DNA from: Salvia splendens | Taxonomy: Eukaryota; Streptophyta; Magnoliopsida; Lamiales; Lamiaceae | Assembly: GCF_004379255.2 (NCBI RefSeq) | Contig: NC_056046.1 | Coordinates: 1,922,001 to 1,986,000 of the forward strand | Direction of reading: 5' to 3' | DNA: 64,000 nucleotides | Shown: one piece after another, positions 33,064 through 42,826 of the stretch | Position numbering within the stretch: position 1 is the first letter of the stretch | Layout of the letters: each line of letters starts with the position of its first letter | Notes under the pieces: model-generated | Told to the model about the DNA's origin: nothing | Seen by the model: the letters and a program-made list of their open reading frames with translations, nothing else | Database searches by the model: none | Position numbers and translations under genes: made by a program

Positions 33064-33661
33064 GAACTACTGATTTGATCGAGTGTTGGAGCCGAGCTGC
33101 AGCTCAAAGAAGAGATCAAGAAATGAAGCTCGGTTTTGAGCTAGCTCGGCTAGAAAGGAGTTCGGCCAGAAAGGAGTTCGGCTAGAAAGGAGTTCGGTGA
33201 AAGGAGTTCGGTAAGCTCGGCTTACCGAGCTGGAACTAGCCTGGAACTAGCCGAGAAGAAGAAGGCAGAAGAAGGAAGCTCGGCTTTGAGCTGGAACTAG
33301 CCGAGAAGGAAGAGTTCGGTTTTGAGCCGAGTAGCGGTTATAACTAACTTTGGGAAATAGAGTTAGTTGGACTTTATTTCTTGATTGCATCTTGTATAAA
33401 TAGCTCGATAGAGCTCAGTAGTGAAGTAGCAGAATTACACCATATACACACACACCCAGAGAGATTAATTCTCAAGATAGCGAGCGGTTGTGAGCGGTAG
33501 AGTGTGAGTGTGAGTTCATTGTAATTGTAAAGAGTTCATCAATAAGATTCCGGTCATCTTCTCCGTGGACGTAGGTGGTTTATCACCGAACCACGTTATA
33601 TCGTTTGCGTGCTTTATTTTCTCGATTACGTGTGTGAGATCAGCGGCAACGCAACCCAACA
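33064..33661 (+). repeat. 5' LTR of Copia 3 (5' tip missing)
   Basis: This LTR has TATAAATA at 33395-33402. Its U3 contains five or more GGAGTTCGG units and the GTAAGCTCGGCTTAC hairpin also found in Copia 2. Apart from the missing tip it appears identical to the 3' LTR. Confidence 0.9.
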
Positions 33662-33781
33662 GGTGGCGCCGTCTGTGGGAATTTTCCCAAAGGAGTTCTT
33701 GATTGCTTTCTGGGATAGTTAGGGTCCAAGAATTCCGGTACTTGAGCTGATCTTGGCGATTGCCCACCGTCTGTTTGAGAA

Positions 33782-36700
33782 ATGTCTACAGCTAAGTTTG
33801 AGGTGGAGAAGTTCACCGGGAAAAATGACTTTGGGCTGTGGAGGTTGAAGATAAAGGCCATCTTGATGCAGCAGGGCCTATGGAATATCTTGAAGAATGA
33901 AGTCGATGCCGAGAAAGAAGCGGAGGTCGATGAAAAAGAGAAAGGGAAGCTTCAGGATATGCAGTATAGAGCCTACATCACCCTAATCTTGAATTTGTCA
34001 GATAGGGTTCTGAGGGAAGTCTCCAAAGAGGAGACAGCTGCGGGAGTATGGACAAAACTTGAGTCATTGTACATGACCAAGTCCATTACAAATCGTTTAC
34101 ACCTGAAGCAGAAGCTCCTTGCATTCAGATTCTCAGATGCGAGAGGAATTACAGAGCAACTTGAAGAATTTGGTAAGTGTGTAGATGATTTGGAAAATAT
34201 CGATGAAATGATCAAGGATGAAGATAAAGCCTTGATGCTGCTGAATTCGCTTCCTAAGAGTTTTGAACACTTCAAGGATGCGGTGTTACTTGGAAGAGAG
34301 TCCAAGGTTACATATGAAGAAATTCATTCTGCTCTGAAAATGAAGGAATCGCATAAGAATGATTATTCCACTTCTACTAGACAAAATGATCCAGTGGCTG
34401 AGAGTCTTTTCTTGAAGAAGGGTCAGAACAAGAAAGTTTTCAACAAGAAGAAACAAAACAAAGATAAGGCTGAGGGAGAGAGGGAGACTAGAAGCTGCTA
34501 CTATTGCAGAAAGCCGGGTCACTTGAAGAAGGCATGTTTTGCTTGGAAAAGGAAGCAAGAACAAGCGATCAATGCAGGTTCAAATACTGCAGATCTTGCT
34601 CAGGAAGTGGAGGCCAATGAGGCCTTGAATATACTCTCAGGGGCAAGAATTGAAGAATCTTGGATCATGGACTCGGGTTGCTCCTTTCATATATGCTCCC
34701 ACAGATCCTGGTTTCAAAAGTTGATAGCACACACAGGATCAGTAATGTTGGGGAATGATCAGACATGTGATGTTAGAGGGATTGGAGAAATCAAGCTGAA
34801 GGTGAGTGATGGTAGTGTAAAAACTCTCACAGAAGTGAGGTTCATACCTCAGATCAAGAGAAACTTGATTTCTTTAGGGCTGCTGGAGTCCAAGGGCTAC
34901 AAGTTTGAGTCCAGTAACGGAGTACTCAGGGTGACAAAGGGTCCCAGAATAGTCATGGAGGCCAAAAGAAAGAATAGCCTGTATTACTTGGTGGGTGAAA
35001 CCGTGATCAATGCAGCAAATGTTACTCAGTCAGAGAGCCTGGATCTGTGGCATGCTAGACTTGGGCATGTGGGGGAAAAAGGCATCAAGGAGCTTGCTAG
35101 GCTGGGTGCAATGAGGCTGGGGACATCAGAGAGGCTCAACAAATGTGAGTCTTGTATTCTTGGAAAGGCAAAAAGGCTACCATTCTCTGGTGGAAAGCAC
35201 ACTACAACAGCTCCCTTTGTATATGCTCACAGTGACTTATGGGGGCCTTCTCCAGCAGAATCCATAGGTGGAGGTAAGTATTTCATATCTATTATAGATG
35301 ACTATTCAAGAAAGGTATGGGTTTACATCCTCAAAGAGAAGTCTCAAGCATTTGAGAGGTTTAGAGAATGGCATACTAGATATGAAAATGAGAAAGGGTC
35401 AGTGCTGAAGTACTTAAGAACTGATAATGGGATGGAGTTCTTATCTACTGAGTTTGATAGCTTCTGTAAAATGAAAGGGATAAGAAGGCATAGGACCGTG
35501 CCAAGGAACCCTCAACAGAACGGGCTGGCAGAGAGGATGAACAGGACGTTGCTAGAAAGAGTGAGATGCATGTTGTTCTACTCTGGAATGCCAAAGAAAT
35601 TTTGGGCAGAGGCTGTTTCTACTGCAGCTGATCTGATTAACAAATGCCCCTCTTCATCAATTTCTAATGAGACTCCTGATCAGAGATGGTATGGAACTTT
35701 GGGAGACTACTCAGGCTTGAAGATTTTTGGGTGTGCGGCTTATGCACATATCAAGCAGAATAAGTTGGAACCAAGAGCAAGAAAATGTGTGATGTTGGGA
35801 TACCAAGATGGAGTGAAGGGGTATAGGTTATGGAATATGGATGAAGGGGGTCAGAATATCATTGTGAGTAGAGATGTAGTGTTCAATGAAGGAGAAATGC
35901 CATTCAAGATAACTAAAGCACCCCCTGGTGGTGACAGTAGCTCTAGCATTCAAGAGTTTGAGTTTGATGAGAAATCTGCTTGGTCTGATGCTGATGAGGG
36001 TGTTGAAATCTCTGAACACCAAGAAGAAGGTGGAGCTTCCAGTTCTCAGTCAGATGAAAACACAAGAGGTGGAGATCCATCAAATCAAGGAAACAGAAGA
36101 AATCCAAGAAGGAATGCAGGCTTGCCCAGCAGGTTTTCAGATTATGATATGAGCTTCTTTGCTCTTTGTATAGCAGAGGTGCTCATGTTCTCAGAGCCTT
36201 CAACCTATGAAGAAGCCATAAAATGCAAAGAAAGTCAGAAGTGGATCAGAGCCATGGAAGAAGAAATAGAGTCCTTGTTGAGAAATGGGACTTGGATTCT
36301 GGTGAATGACCCAGGGACTCAGAAACTCATAAGTTGCAAGTGGCTATTTAAGAAGAAGGTTGAAGTTGGGGAAGTTGAAAGCATACGTTTTAAGGCAAGG
36401 TTGGTAGCTAGAGGATTCACACAAGTAGAAGGTATTGACTACACTGAGGTGTTCTCTCCAGTGGTAAAACACACCTCCATTCGGATCTTATTGGCCTTGA
36501 CAGCTCATTTTGATTGGGAGCTGCATCAACTCGATGTAAAAACAGCTTTTTTACATGGGGATCTGGAGGAGACGATCTATATGATGCAGCCTAAGGGTTT
36601 TGAAAGGCCTGGAGAAGAAAAGAAGGTTTGCTTACTTAAGAAAAGCCTATACGGGCTCAAGCAGAGCAGTAGGCAGTGGAACAAGAAGTTCCATGAGCAA

Positions 36701-37771
36701 ATGGAGCTGATGGAGTTTGAGAGATCCAGCTTTGATAGCTGTGTATATGTCAAGAGAAGTGGAGAGTTGATAATAGCCTACCTGTTACTGTATGTAGATG
36801 ACATTCTACTAGTTGGATCAAGCTTGAGTGAATTGCAGATTGTAAAAGATGAGCTTAAACAAAAGTTTGAGATGAAGGATCTTGGGGAGGCAAAACGAAT
36901 CCTAGGCATGGACATTGTCAGAAATAGGAAGAAGAAAGAACTGAGGCTTGTGCAAGCTGAGTACATCAAGAAAGTGATAAGGAAATATCAGGTGACAAAT
37001 GCAAAGGCAGTCTCTACTCCATTAGCAGGCCATTTTAAGTTGAGCAAAGAACAGGCGCCTAAAACCGATGAAATCAGAAGGGAAATGAGTGCGATACCAT
37101 ATGCGAATATAGTGGGAAGCATAATGTACTTGATGATATGTACAAGGCCGGATGTGGCTCATGCTATAAGCGTGGCTAGCAGGTACATGGCTGATCCGGG
37201 TAGAGAACACTGGATGGCTCTGAAATGGATCTTGAAATATTTGGGAGGATCTGTTATGATTGGTTTGAGATTTGGTGGAAAAGCATGGTCTGAGAAAGAT
37301 GAGATTCTTGTAGGCTACTGTGATTCTGATTATGCGGCCAACTTGGATAATAGGAAGTCCCAAAGCGGCTACATATTCACTTTGTTTGGTACAGCCATTA
37401 GTTGGAAGTCGAATCTACAACCGGTGGTCGCATTGTCCACAACTGAGGCAGAATATATTGCACTAACAGAGGCCGCAAAGGAGGGAAAATGGCTACAAGG
37501 AATCTTACAAGATCTGGGGATAGAGCTGGGAGCAGTAATGATTAATTGTGACAGCAATTCAGCCATATGCTTAGCCAAGCACCAAATGTTCCATGAGAGA
37601 TCTAAACATATCGATGTAAGGAGGCACTTCATCAGAGACGAAATTCAGAGTGGGAAGATCAATGTGGTGAAGGTTCCCACTGAAGAAAATGCCTCAGACA
37701 TGTTAACCAAGTCACTACCAACTTTGAAGTTCAAGCATTGCTTGAAGTTGGTGGAAATTGTGGAATGTTGA
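33782..37771 (+). CDS. Copia Gag-Pol polyprotein 3 (intact, 1329 aa)
   Basis: This is an uninterrupted Copia polyprotein: Gag, zinc knuckle CYYCRKPGHLKKAC at 239-252, protease DSGCSFHIC at 297, integrase (RTDNGMEFL, PQQNGLAERMNRT), reverse transcriptase (YVDD at 1004-1007) and RNase H (ALSTTEAEYIAL). The start ATG at 33782 lies 120 bp after the primer site, as in the other copies. Long stretches match the polyprotein of Copia 4 residue for residue, so the two are members of one family. The hydrophilic linker between integrase and reverse transcriptase (about 705-800) is the least conserved part. Confidence 0.95.
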   Translation: MSTAKFEVEKFTGKNDFGLWRLKIKAILMQQGLWNILKNEVDAEKEAEVDEKEKGKLQDMQYRAYITLILNLSDRVLREVSKEETAAGVWTKLESLYMTKSITNRLHLKQKLLAFRFSDARGITEQLEEFGKCVDDLENIDEMIKDEDKALMLLNSLPKSFEHFKDAVLLGRESKVTYEEIHSALKMKESHKNDYSTSTRQNDPVAESLFLKKGQNKKVFNKKKQNKDKAEGERETRSCYYCRKPGHLKKACFAWKRKQEQAINAGSNTADLAQEVEANEALNILSGARIEESWIMDSGCSFHICSHRSWFQKLIAHTGSVMLGNDQTCDVRGIGEIKLKVSDGSVKTLTEVRFIPQIKRNLISLGLLESKGYKFESSNGVLRVTKGPRIVMEAKRKNSLYYLVGETVINAANVTQSESLDLWHARLGHVGEKGIKELARLGAMRLGTSERLNKCESCILGKAKRLPFSGGKHTTTAPFVYAHSDLWGPSPAESIGGGKYFISIIDDYSRKVWVYILKEKSQAFERFREWHTRYENEKGSVLKYLRTDNGMEFLSTEFDSFCKMKGIRRHRTVPRNPQQNGLAERMNRTLLERVRCMLFYSGMPKKFWAEAVSTAADLINKCPSSSISNETPDQRWYGTLGDYSGLKIFGCAAYAHIKQNKLEPRARKCVMLGYQDGVKGYRLWNMDEGGQNIIVSRDVVFNEGEMPFKITKAPPGGDSSSSIQEFEFDEKSAWSDADEGVEISEHQEEGGASSSQSDENTRGGDPSNQGNRRNPRRNAGLPSRFSDYDMSFFALCIAEVLMFSEPSTYEEAIKCKESQKWIRAMEEEIESLLRNGTWILVNDPGTQKLISCKWLFKKKVEVGEVESIRFKARLVARGFTQVEGIDYTEVFSPVVKHTSIRILLALTAHFDWELHQLDVKTAFLHGDLEETIYMMQPKGFERPGEEKKVCLLKKSLYGLKQSSRQWNKKFHEQMELMEFERSSFDSCVYVKRSGELIIAYLLLYVDDILLVGSSLSELQIVKDELKQKFEMKDLGEAKRILGMDIVRNRKKKELRLVQAEYIKKVIRKYQVTNAKAVSTPLAGHFKLSKEQAPKTDEIRREMSAIPYANIVGSIMYLMICTRPDVAHAISVASRYMADPGREHWMALKWILKYLGGSVMIGLRFGGKAWSEKDEILVGYCDSDYAANLDNRKSQSGYIFTLFGTAISWKSNLQPVVALSTTEAEYIALTEAAKEGKWLQGILQDLGIELGAVMINCDSNSAICLAKHQMFHERSKHIDVRRHFIRDEIQSGKINVVKVPTEENASDMLTKSLPTLKFKHCLKLVEIVEC

Positions 37772-37838
37772 AGTATGGAACAGGATTGAGAAGGGAATCT
37801 AGATATTGATGGAGTTTTGCAAGGACAAGGTGGAGATT

Positions 37839-38455
37839 TGTGAAAGTGTGTCCGTGCAAACTACTGATTTGATCGAGTGTTGGAGCCGAGCTGCAGCTCA
37901 AAGAAGAGATCAAGAAATGAAGCTCGGTTTTGAGCTAGCTCGGCTAGAAAGGAGTTCGGCCAGAAAGGAGTTCGGCTAGAAAGGAGTTCGGTGAAAGGAG
38001 TTCGGTAAGCTCGGCTTACCGAGCTGGAACTAGCCTGGAACTAGCCGAGAAGAAGAAGGCAGAAGAAGGAAGCTCGGCTTTGAGCTGGAACTAGCCGAGA
38101 AGGAAGAGTTCGGTTTTGAGCCGAGTAGCGGTTATAACTAACTTTGGGAAATAGAGTTAGTTGGACTTTATTTCTTGATTGCATCTTGTATAAATAGCTC
38201 GATAGAGCTCAGTAGTGAAGTAGCAGAATTACACCATATACACACACACCCAGAGAGATTAATTCTCAAGATAGCGAGCGGTTGTGAGCGGTAGAGTGTG
38301 AGTGTGAGTTCATTGTAATTGTAAAGAGTTCATCAATAAGATTCCGGTCATCTTCTCCGTGGACGTAGGTGGTTTATCACCGAACCACGTTATATCGTTT
38401 GCGTGCTTTATTTTCTCGATTACGTGTGTGAGATCAGCGGCAACGCAACCCAACA
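37839..38455 (+). repeat. 3' LTR of Copia 3
   Basis: This is a complete 617-bp LTR, TGTGAAAG...CCCAACA. Confidence 0.92.
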
Positions 38456-38819
38456 GTTGGACTTGTTTATGATCGATTGGACAACAATTGGCCCAATTTT
38501 TTTCGATCGGTTGGACCACTGGCCCAAATTTTCAGCCCAGTTATACTGTTAGGTCAATCATTTTTTTCGGTTTCAGTCCAGATATACTGCTGAGTCAGTT
38601 AAATATGACCCATGAGGTGAATCTTGGAGGAATATGACCCATGAGGTGAATCTTGGAGGGGTTGGACTTGTTTATGATCGATTGGACAACAATTGGCCCA
38701 ATTTTTTTTTGATCGGTTGGACCACTGGCCCAAATTTTCAGCCCAGTTATACTGTTAGGTCAATCATTTTTTTCGGTTTCAGTCCAGATATACTGCTGAG
38801 TCAGTTAAATATGACCCAC
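38456..38819. repeat. Direct tandem duplication, period about 205 bp
   Basis: GTTGGACTTGTTTATGATCG begins at 38456 and again at 38661. Each is followed by the same sequence through TCAGTTAAATATGACCCA, with only a T-run difference. The phrase ATATGACCCATGAGGTGAAT is itself doubled at the join. No coding sequence. Confidence 0.85.
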
Positions 38820-38990
38820 AGTCGGCGACCAGCTCTGATACCAGAGATAGAAATCCATGGGTTCCATCCTAAACCAATTGGTGATAGGAGGAGAGGCCCA
38901 TGAGACTTATATAGTGAATTAAGCTCTTTGTGTACACCGATGTGGGATATTTTCTATTCATTTTATGTTTGATTTGCCAACAGATATATA
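38820..38990 (-). repeat. LTR-element fragment with a tRNA-Met type primer site
   Basis: ACCAGCTCTGATACCA at about 38830 is the reverse complement of TGGTATCAGAGCTGGT, the usual initiator-tRNA-Met primer site of plant retrotransposons. A leader-like stretch with CCGATGTGGGATATTTTC (about 38938) lies to its right. No LTR pair or coding region was found. Confidence 0.4.
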
Positions 38991-40702
38991 TACGTCGGTA
39001 ACTTTGATGTTTTTTTAGTGACACCATTTATGATTAATGAGATTCACATATATAAATAATATTGAAAATTTATTTGATCAAACAAAGTTTAAATGTGGCT
39101 TCTTTTTGGACATAATCTCAGAACTGTGCTATCTTAGGAAGCCCAATCAATATTATTTATATATGTGAATTTTATTTAAGGAGAGATAGCAAAAACAGCT
39201 CAAATTTATGCCCTGTTATTGAGCCCACACAATTTCAATAGCAATAAACCACGAAACCTCATTGAAAATCAGTAAGGCATGCCATCAATTTTGGCCTTGA
39301 TCGAAACTAAAATAATTTTTGGTATGATAGATTGGAATGAGGGTAAAATAGAATATATATATATATATATATATATATGAATGAATATGTGCCTTTAAGT
39401 TTTTATAATTAAACATTAGGCTTTTTTATAAAGCTACAGTATGCATTTTATAATCCAAAATTGAACAAATAATGCCATAAATCAGCCCAAAGGTGGCCTA
39501 ATTCATGACCCATTCATCTATTTCAGAAAATAGGCTAATCTATGGCCCAACAAGCTGGCCCAACTCGACTACAGCCCAATCTGCGAACCCAGGCCATCTA
39601 TTATCGACGACCACTGGCCTTGAATAAAAGAATTGTTTAGGGAGTGATGTCAAGCCAAAAATTTCGTTGTATATATGATTTGGGGATGAGATTCCTGCCG
39701 TGCAAAATGCCATAACAAAGGATGCTATGGTTATCCAAACCATTCATTAAATGAAAAAAACCATACCGAAATTATTTTGTGGTGTAGATCACCACAGCGT
39801 CCCTACTGTGGCATTTTGCACAGCAGGGGATCCCAGCCCATGAACTCATTGTTTTACTCTGAAGGAGCGACAATATAGAAAATCGTAATCCTGATATGCG
39901 CTCAACGCGAATATGTTCACTAACCATTGTCACACAAGTTAGGGTCATAGCACAAAATTTGAAGAAATTGAAAACATCACACACAACACTCAAAAATCGA
40001 TAAATTTAAACAAAAAGGAGCAGCAATTCAAGAGATAAATTAATAATTACAACCCCTGAAGACGATTAGGACGTCATTACAGTACATTCCTTTAGCTTAG
40101 CAGAGCAAACAAATGTAAATATTGTTTCTTCGCCTTCGCAAGGCGGTGTTACACAACAGCAAACAAACGAAAACCACCACGGTAGCCAGAAATCACTCCA
40201 TCTCCAAATGCGCAGCAACTAAATGTGTTTCTGAAGTGTGGAGCTAAGTGAGTGAGCTAGGAGCCTCCTAAAAGTGATCTAAAAAGTGTATATCTTCATT
40301 CTTCAATGTTGAGTTCTTTATATAGGTAAGGCTCTGATCCCTAGGGCATCTTCTTGGTGAATTGACGTTTGTACCCCTGAATAGGATCTTTTTAAAGTCC
40401 GCTCTTGTTCCATTCTGCTCGTGTCGCCAACTTTCTAATTCTCCTAGGTCCAAGCTACGACTCCTGATATTTCACTTCAAAATTCATCTATTTTGCATCT
40501 GCCAGGTCAATTAGCACAAACTCCTGGGTCCGACAGATTTATTACGCACCTGAACTTAGAAACATACATTAGTGCACCGAAAACACAGAATTTAGATCTA
40601 AAACCAATGCATGAAACGAGCCTTATCATATACTAATTCAATTTTTCCATTTTTCAACTCAGAGATAATTTATAGAACTAGCTATGTTTTGATAAATTTT
40701 AG
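38991..40702. other. Intergenic DNA
   Basis: An (AT)n microsatellite lies at about 39352-39379. A diverged GGCCCA-rich repeat piece (GGCCCAACAAGCTGGCCC) is at about 39544. A TATA-bearing, LTR-like stretch (TTCTTTATATAGGTAAGGC near 40314, ending near 40630 in ATGAAACGAGCCTTATCA) may be a retroelement terminus, but no partner was found. No gene was seen. Confidence 0.35.
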
Positions 40703-41191
40703 GCCGGAAGGTACTATCTTCCAGACCATTTGTTCGTGACTTGATAAAGAGAATCCTTGTGGTTGACCGTACGAGAGGAGGATGACGATTCATTACATAC
40801 GAAAACATCCTTGGTTCATACTAAATCTTCCTCCCTATTTAGCTTTCAATGCAGCCCAACATATACCAAGGGTAATTAACTTTTTTTGTTCCAAACCATT
40901 TTTATGATTTTTAACATTAGAAACTTGTTGATGCAGTTTGATTATTATTGTTGCAGATTGATGATGAGATCATTGAACAAGTTGGTGTGTTAGGGTTTGA
41001 TAGGGACCAGCTTATTCATTCACTACAGAGCAGCCTAGAAAATAATGTATGTTGCATTATTTTAATCCTAAACGTTATGAATTGCTTATATTACAACCAT
41101 ATACATGCCGCAGGCTACTGTTACATACTATCTACTATTGGACAAACGATCGAACAATGCAGCCACGTCCTCTTCTTTTGCGCCTATTTCA
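40703..41191 (+). pseudogene. Fragment of a SnRK1/SNF1-related protein kinase alpha-subunit gene, three exons
   Basis: Exon a (40703-40871, acceptor TTTTAG) encodes the end of a kinase domain: AGRYYLPDHL, then after a frameshift RDLIKRILVVDRTR, and after another RMTIHYIRKHPWF...LPPYLAF. Exon b (40957-41046) encodes 30 residues beginning IDDEIIEQVGVLGFDRDQL, matching the UBA-like autoinhibitory segment of plant SnRK1 alpha (KIN10/KIN11). Exon c (41114-41191) begins ATVTYYLLLDKR, again as in that family, and hits TGA. The exon borders have proper GT-AG signals, so this is a genomic rather than retro-copied fragment. The catalytic N-lobe and the C-terminal KA1-type part are absent nearby. SnRK1 is the plant energy-sensing kinase; this fragment cannot make one. 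Confidence 0.85.
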
Positions 41192-42290
41192 TGACTCGGC
41201 TTGACTTCATCACTTATGTTTACTTGTGGCAAAAAGTTTGTAACTAGACCACTTGTTAGGATTTTATTTTGTACTGGAAATACCATAAATTATAATTGGC
41301 TTTGTATTAGTTACTGTTTTTATAAGCACTCTATTTTATGATTTATATTCAGCTATGATGATTTATTTTACTCTGCTGAAACAGTTGCATAGTTCTTAAA
41401 TCAGTATTATAACAAACATGATTGTGTAGTAGTAATATGTCCATGTAGTACGTTTTGAATTTTTCATTTTAATTTAGAAAAATAGATCTAAACTTTAAAT
41501 CTTTTTTCTTATATATAAGTGTAACTCACCTCAAAATCTTTTTGCTTAGAATAAGATGAATGGAGATTGCTTGCAGTTAATGAATTGAAAACCCATATAC
41601 TAAGATGTGGGATTTTGGTATTCTGAATTTGATGTTAATGGTGATGGGCCCATAATAATTATCAACCCATCATTCTAGGACAAATATACAAGAAAATGAA
41701 ATGTCAAGGGGAAACTCGTGATCAAATTTATGGTGACAAAATTAGGTGGGTATGTTTGACAAGTCTACTTCCAAATTTCGATATCATAAATATAAAAATG
41801 TAATTTGTTACGGGATAATTAAGTAGGTTATATTGTAGTGCAATTTCTCATATATATATATATATGGTTGTGTTAAAAATATAACCATTCTTAAGTGTAG
41901 AACCTAAGACTCTACATATTTTATTCATTGGATGAGGAAAAAATGACGGTCAAGATTAAAAATCATACACATTAGACTATGTTTTCACGACATTCTGGAC
42001 TCAACATGTGAAAAAACTCACATGTTGATGGAAGAATAATGTAACGAAGAAGAGTCCATGCATGCTTTATTTTTTCACTTCTCTGCATTCACCCATTAAT
42101 AATAGTTTTGGTTGTAATGGGAAGTTGCTGTGCAAATCAACACCATTGGATTAAAAGATCTAACGACCTCCGTTTGACATTTGTTCTACGTTTAAGAATG
42201 ATTCTACGTTTAAGAACATATTGTTTCGACGCTTCCGCATTCTAACGGAATCATAAATACCCAAAGTACCCTTCAGTTGTCCAGATTCCA
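41192..42290. other. Intergenic DNA upstream of the poly(A) polymerase gene
   Basis: This is AT-rich and has a short (AT)n run near 41851. The phrase TTCTACGTTTAAGAA is doubled at 42183-42211. No coding exon was recognised. The last few hundred bases are presumably the promoter of the next gene. Confidence 0.4.
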
Positions 42291-42826
42291 ACATGGCCAC
42301 TATCCATTCCGACGCTGCGAATTCCTTTTCTACCCTTGTTCTAGAACTCGTGACAAAAAAATCTAAAAATAAAATTGCACCGCCCAAAAAAGACAAAAAG
42401 AATTATCTAATCGCCGCTGTTACTTCCATCCGGCGGAGCCCTTTACCGTTCAGCTCGCTCTTCAAGACCCCAGGTCGGCTCGAGATTTCGCTCTCCGCGT
42501 CGGAATATGGGAGCTCCAGGGCTTATTTAATAGATCTATTACTTTTTATCGATTTTTCGGAATTTTGCTTGGATTTCTAGGGATTTTGTTCGGTTTTGGT
42601 ATTGGTCATTTATGGAATTTTGGTTTGAATTTTGACCGAGGAGCATTCGGAACACTGCGATCTGAGTTTGAATTGAAGATACTGGTTATACGAGGCAAAG
42701 TTCCGGGTGCTTTTTTGGGTTTAAGGCTTTGGATCGGCGGTTAGGGTTTTGATTGTGGGTGTTGCTTGATTCTGGGCTGAGATTAGCTTATGTTGGATTA
42801 GGTTTAGGGTTCTGAGGGATAGAGAT
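42291..42826 (+). promoter_or_regulatory. Probable 5' leader of the poly(A) polymerase gene
   Basis: A GC-richer stretch (about 42300-42520) with several short frames precedes the start codon by 300-500 bp, then T-rich sequence follows. A 5'-UTR intron is plausible (a CCAG|GTCGGC-type donor near 42471, acceptor GGATTAG near 42799) but not proven. An upstream ATG at 42293 opens a 95-codon frame with no recognised homology. Confidence 0.4.

Larger units (their letters stand above)
33064..38455 (+). mobile_element. Nearly full-length Copia (Tork/Tnt1-like) LTR retrotransposon 3
   Basis: The 5' LTR (33064-33661) lacks the first 25 or so bases present in the 3' LTR (37839-38455, which starts TGTGAAAGTGTGTCCGTGCA). 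No target duplication is visible, consistent with a small deletion at the left edge. The primer site GGTGGCGCCGTCTGTGGGA follows the 5' LTR and CAAGGTGGAGATT precedes the 3' LTR. The polyprotein ORF is intact. The family is the same as Copia 4 by protein and LTR ends. Confidence 0.93.

Noticed and set aside
42293..42580. 95-codon ORF before the poly(A) polymerase start
   Set aside because: It has no recognised homology and lies in what is probably the 5' leader. The family start at 42827 fits the conserved N-terminus, so it was kept only as a possible upstream ORF.
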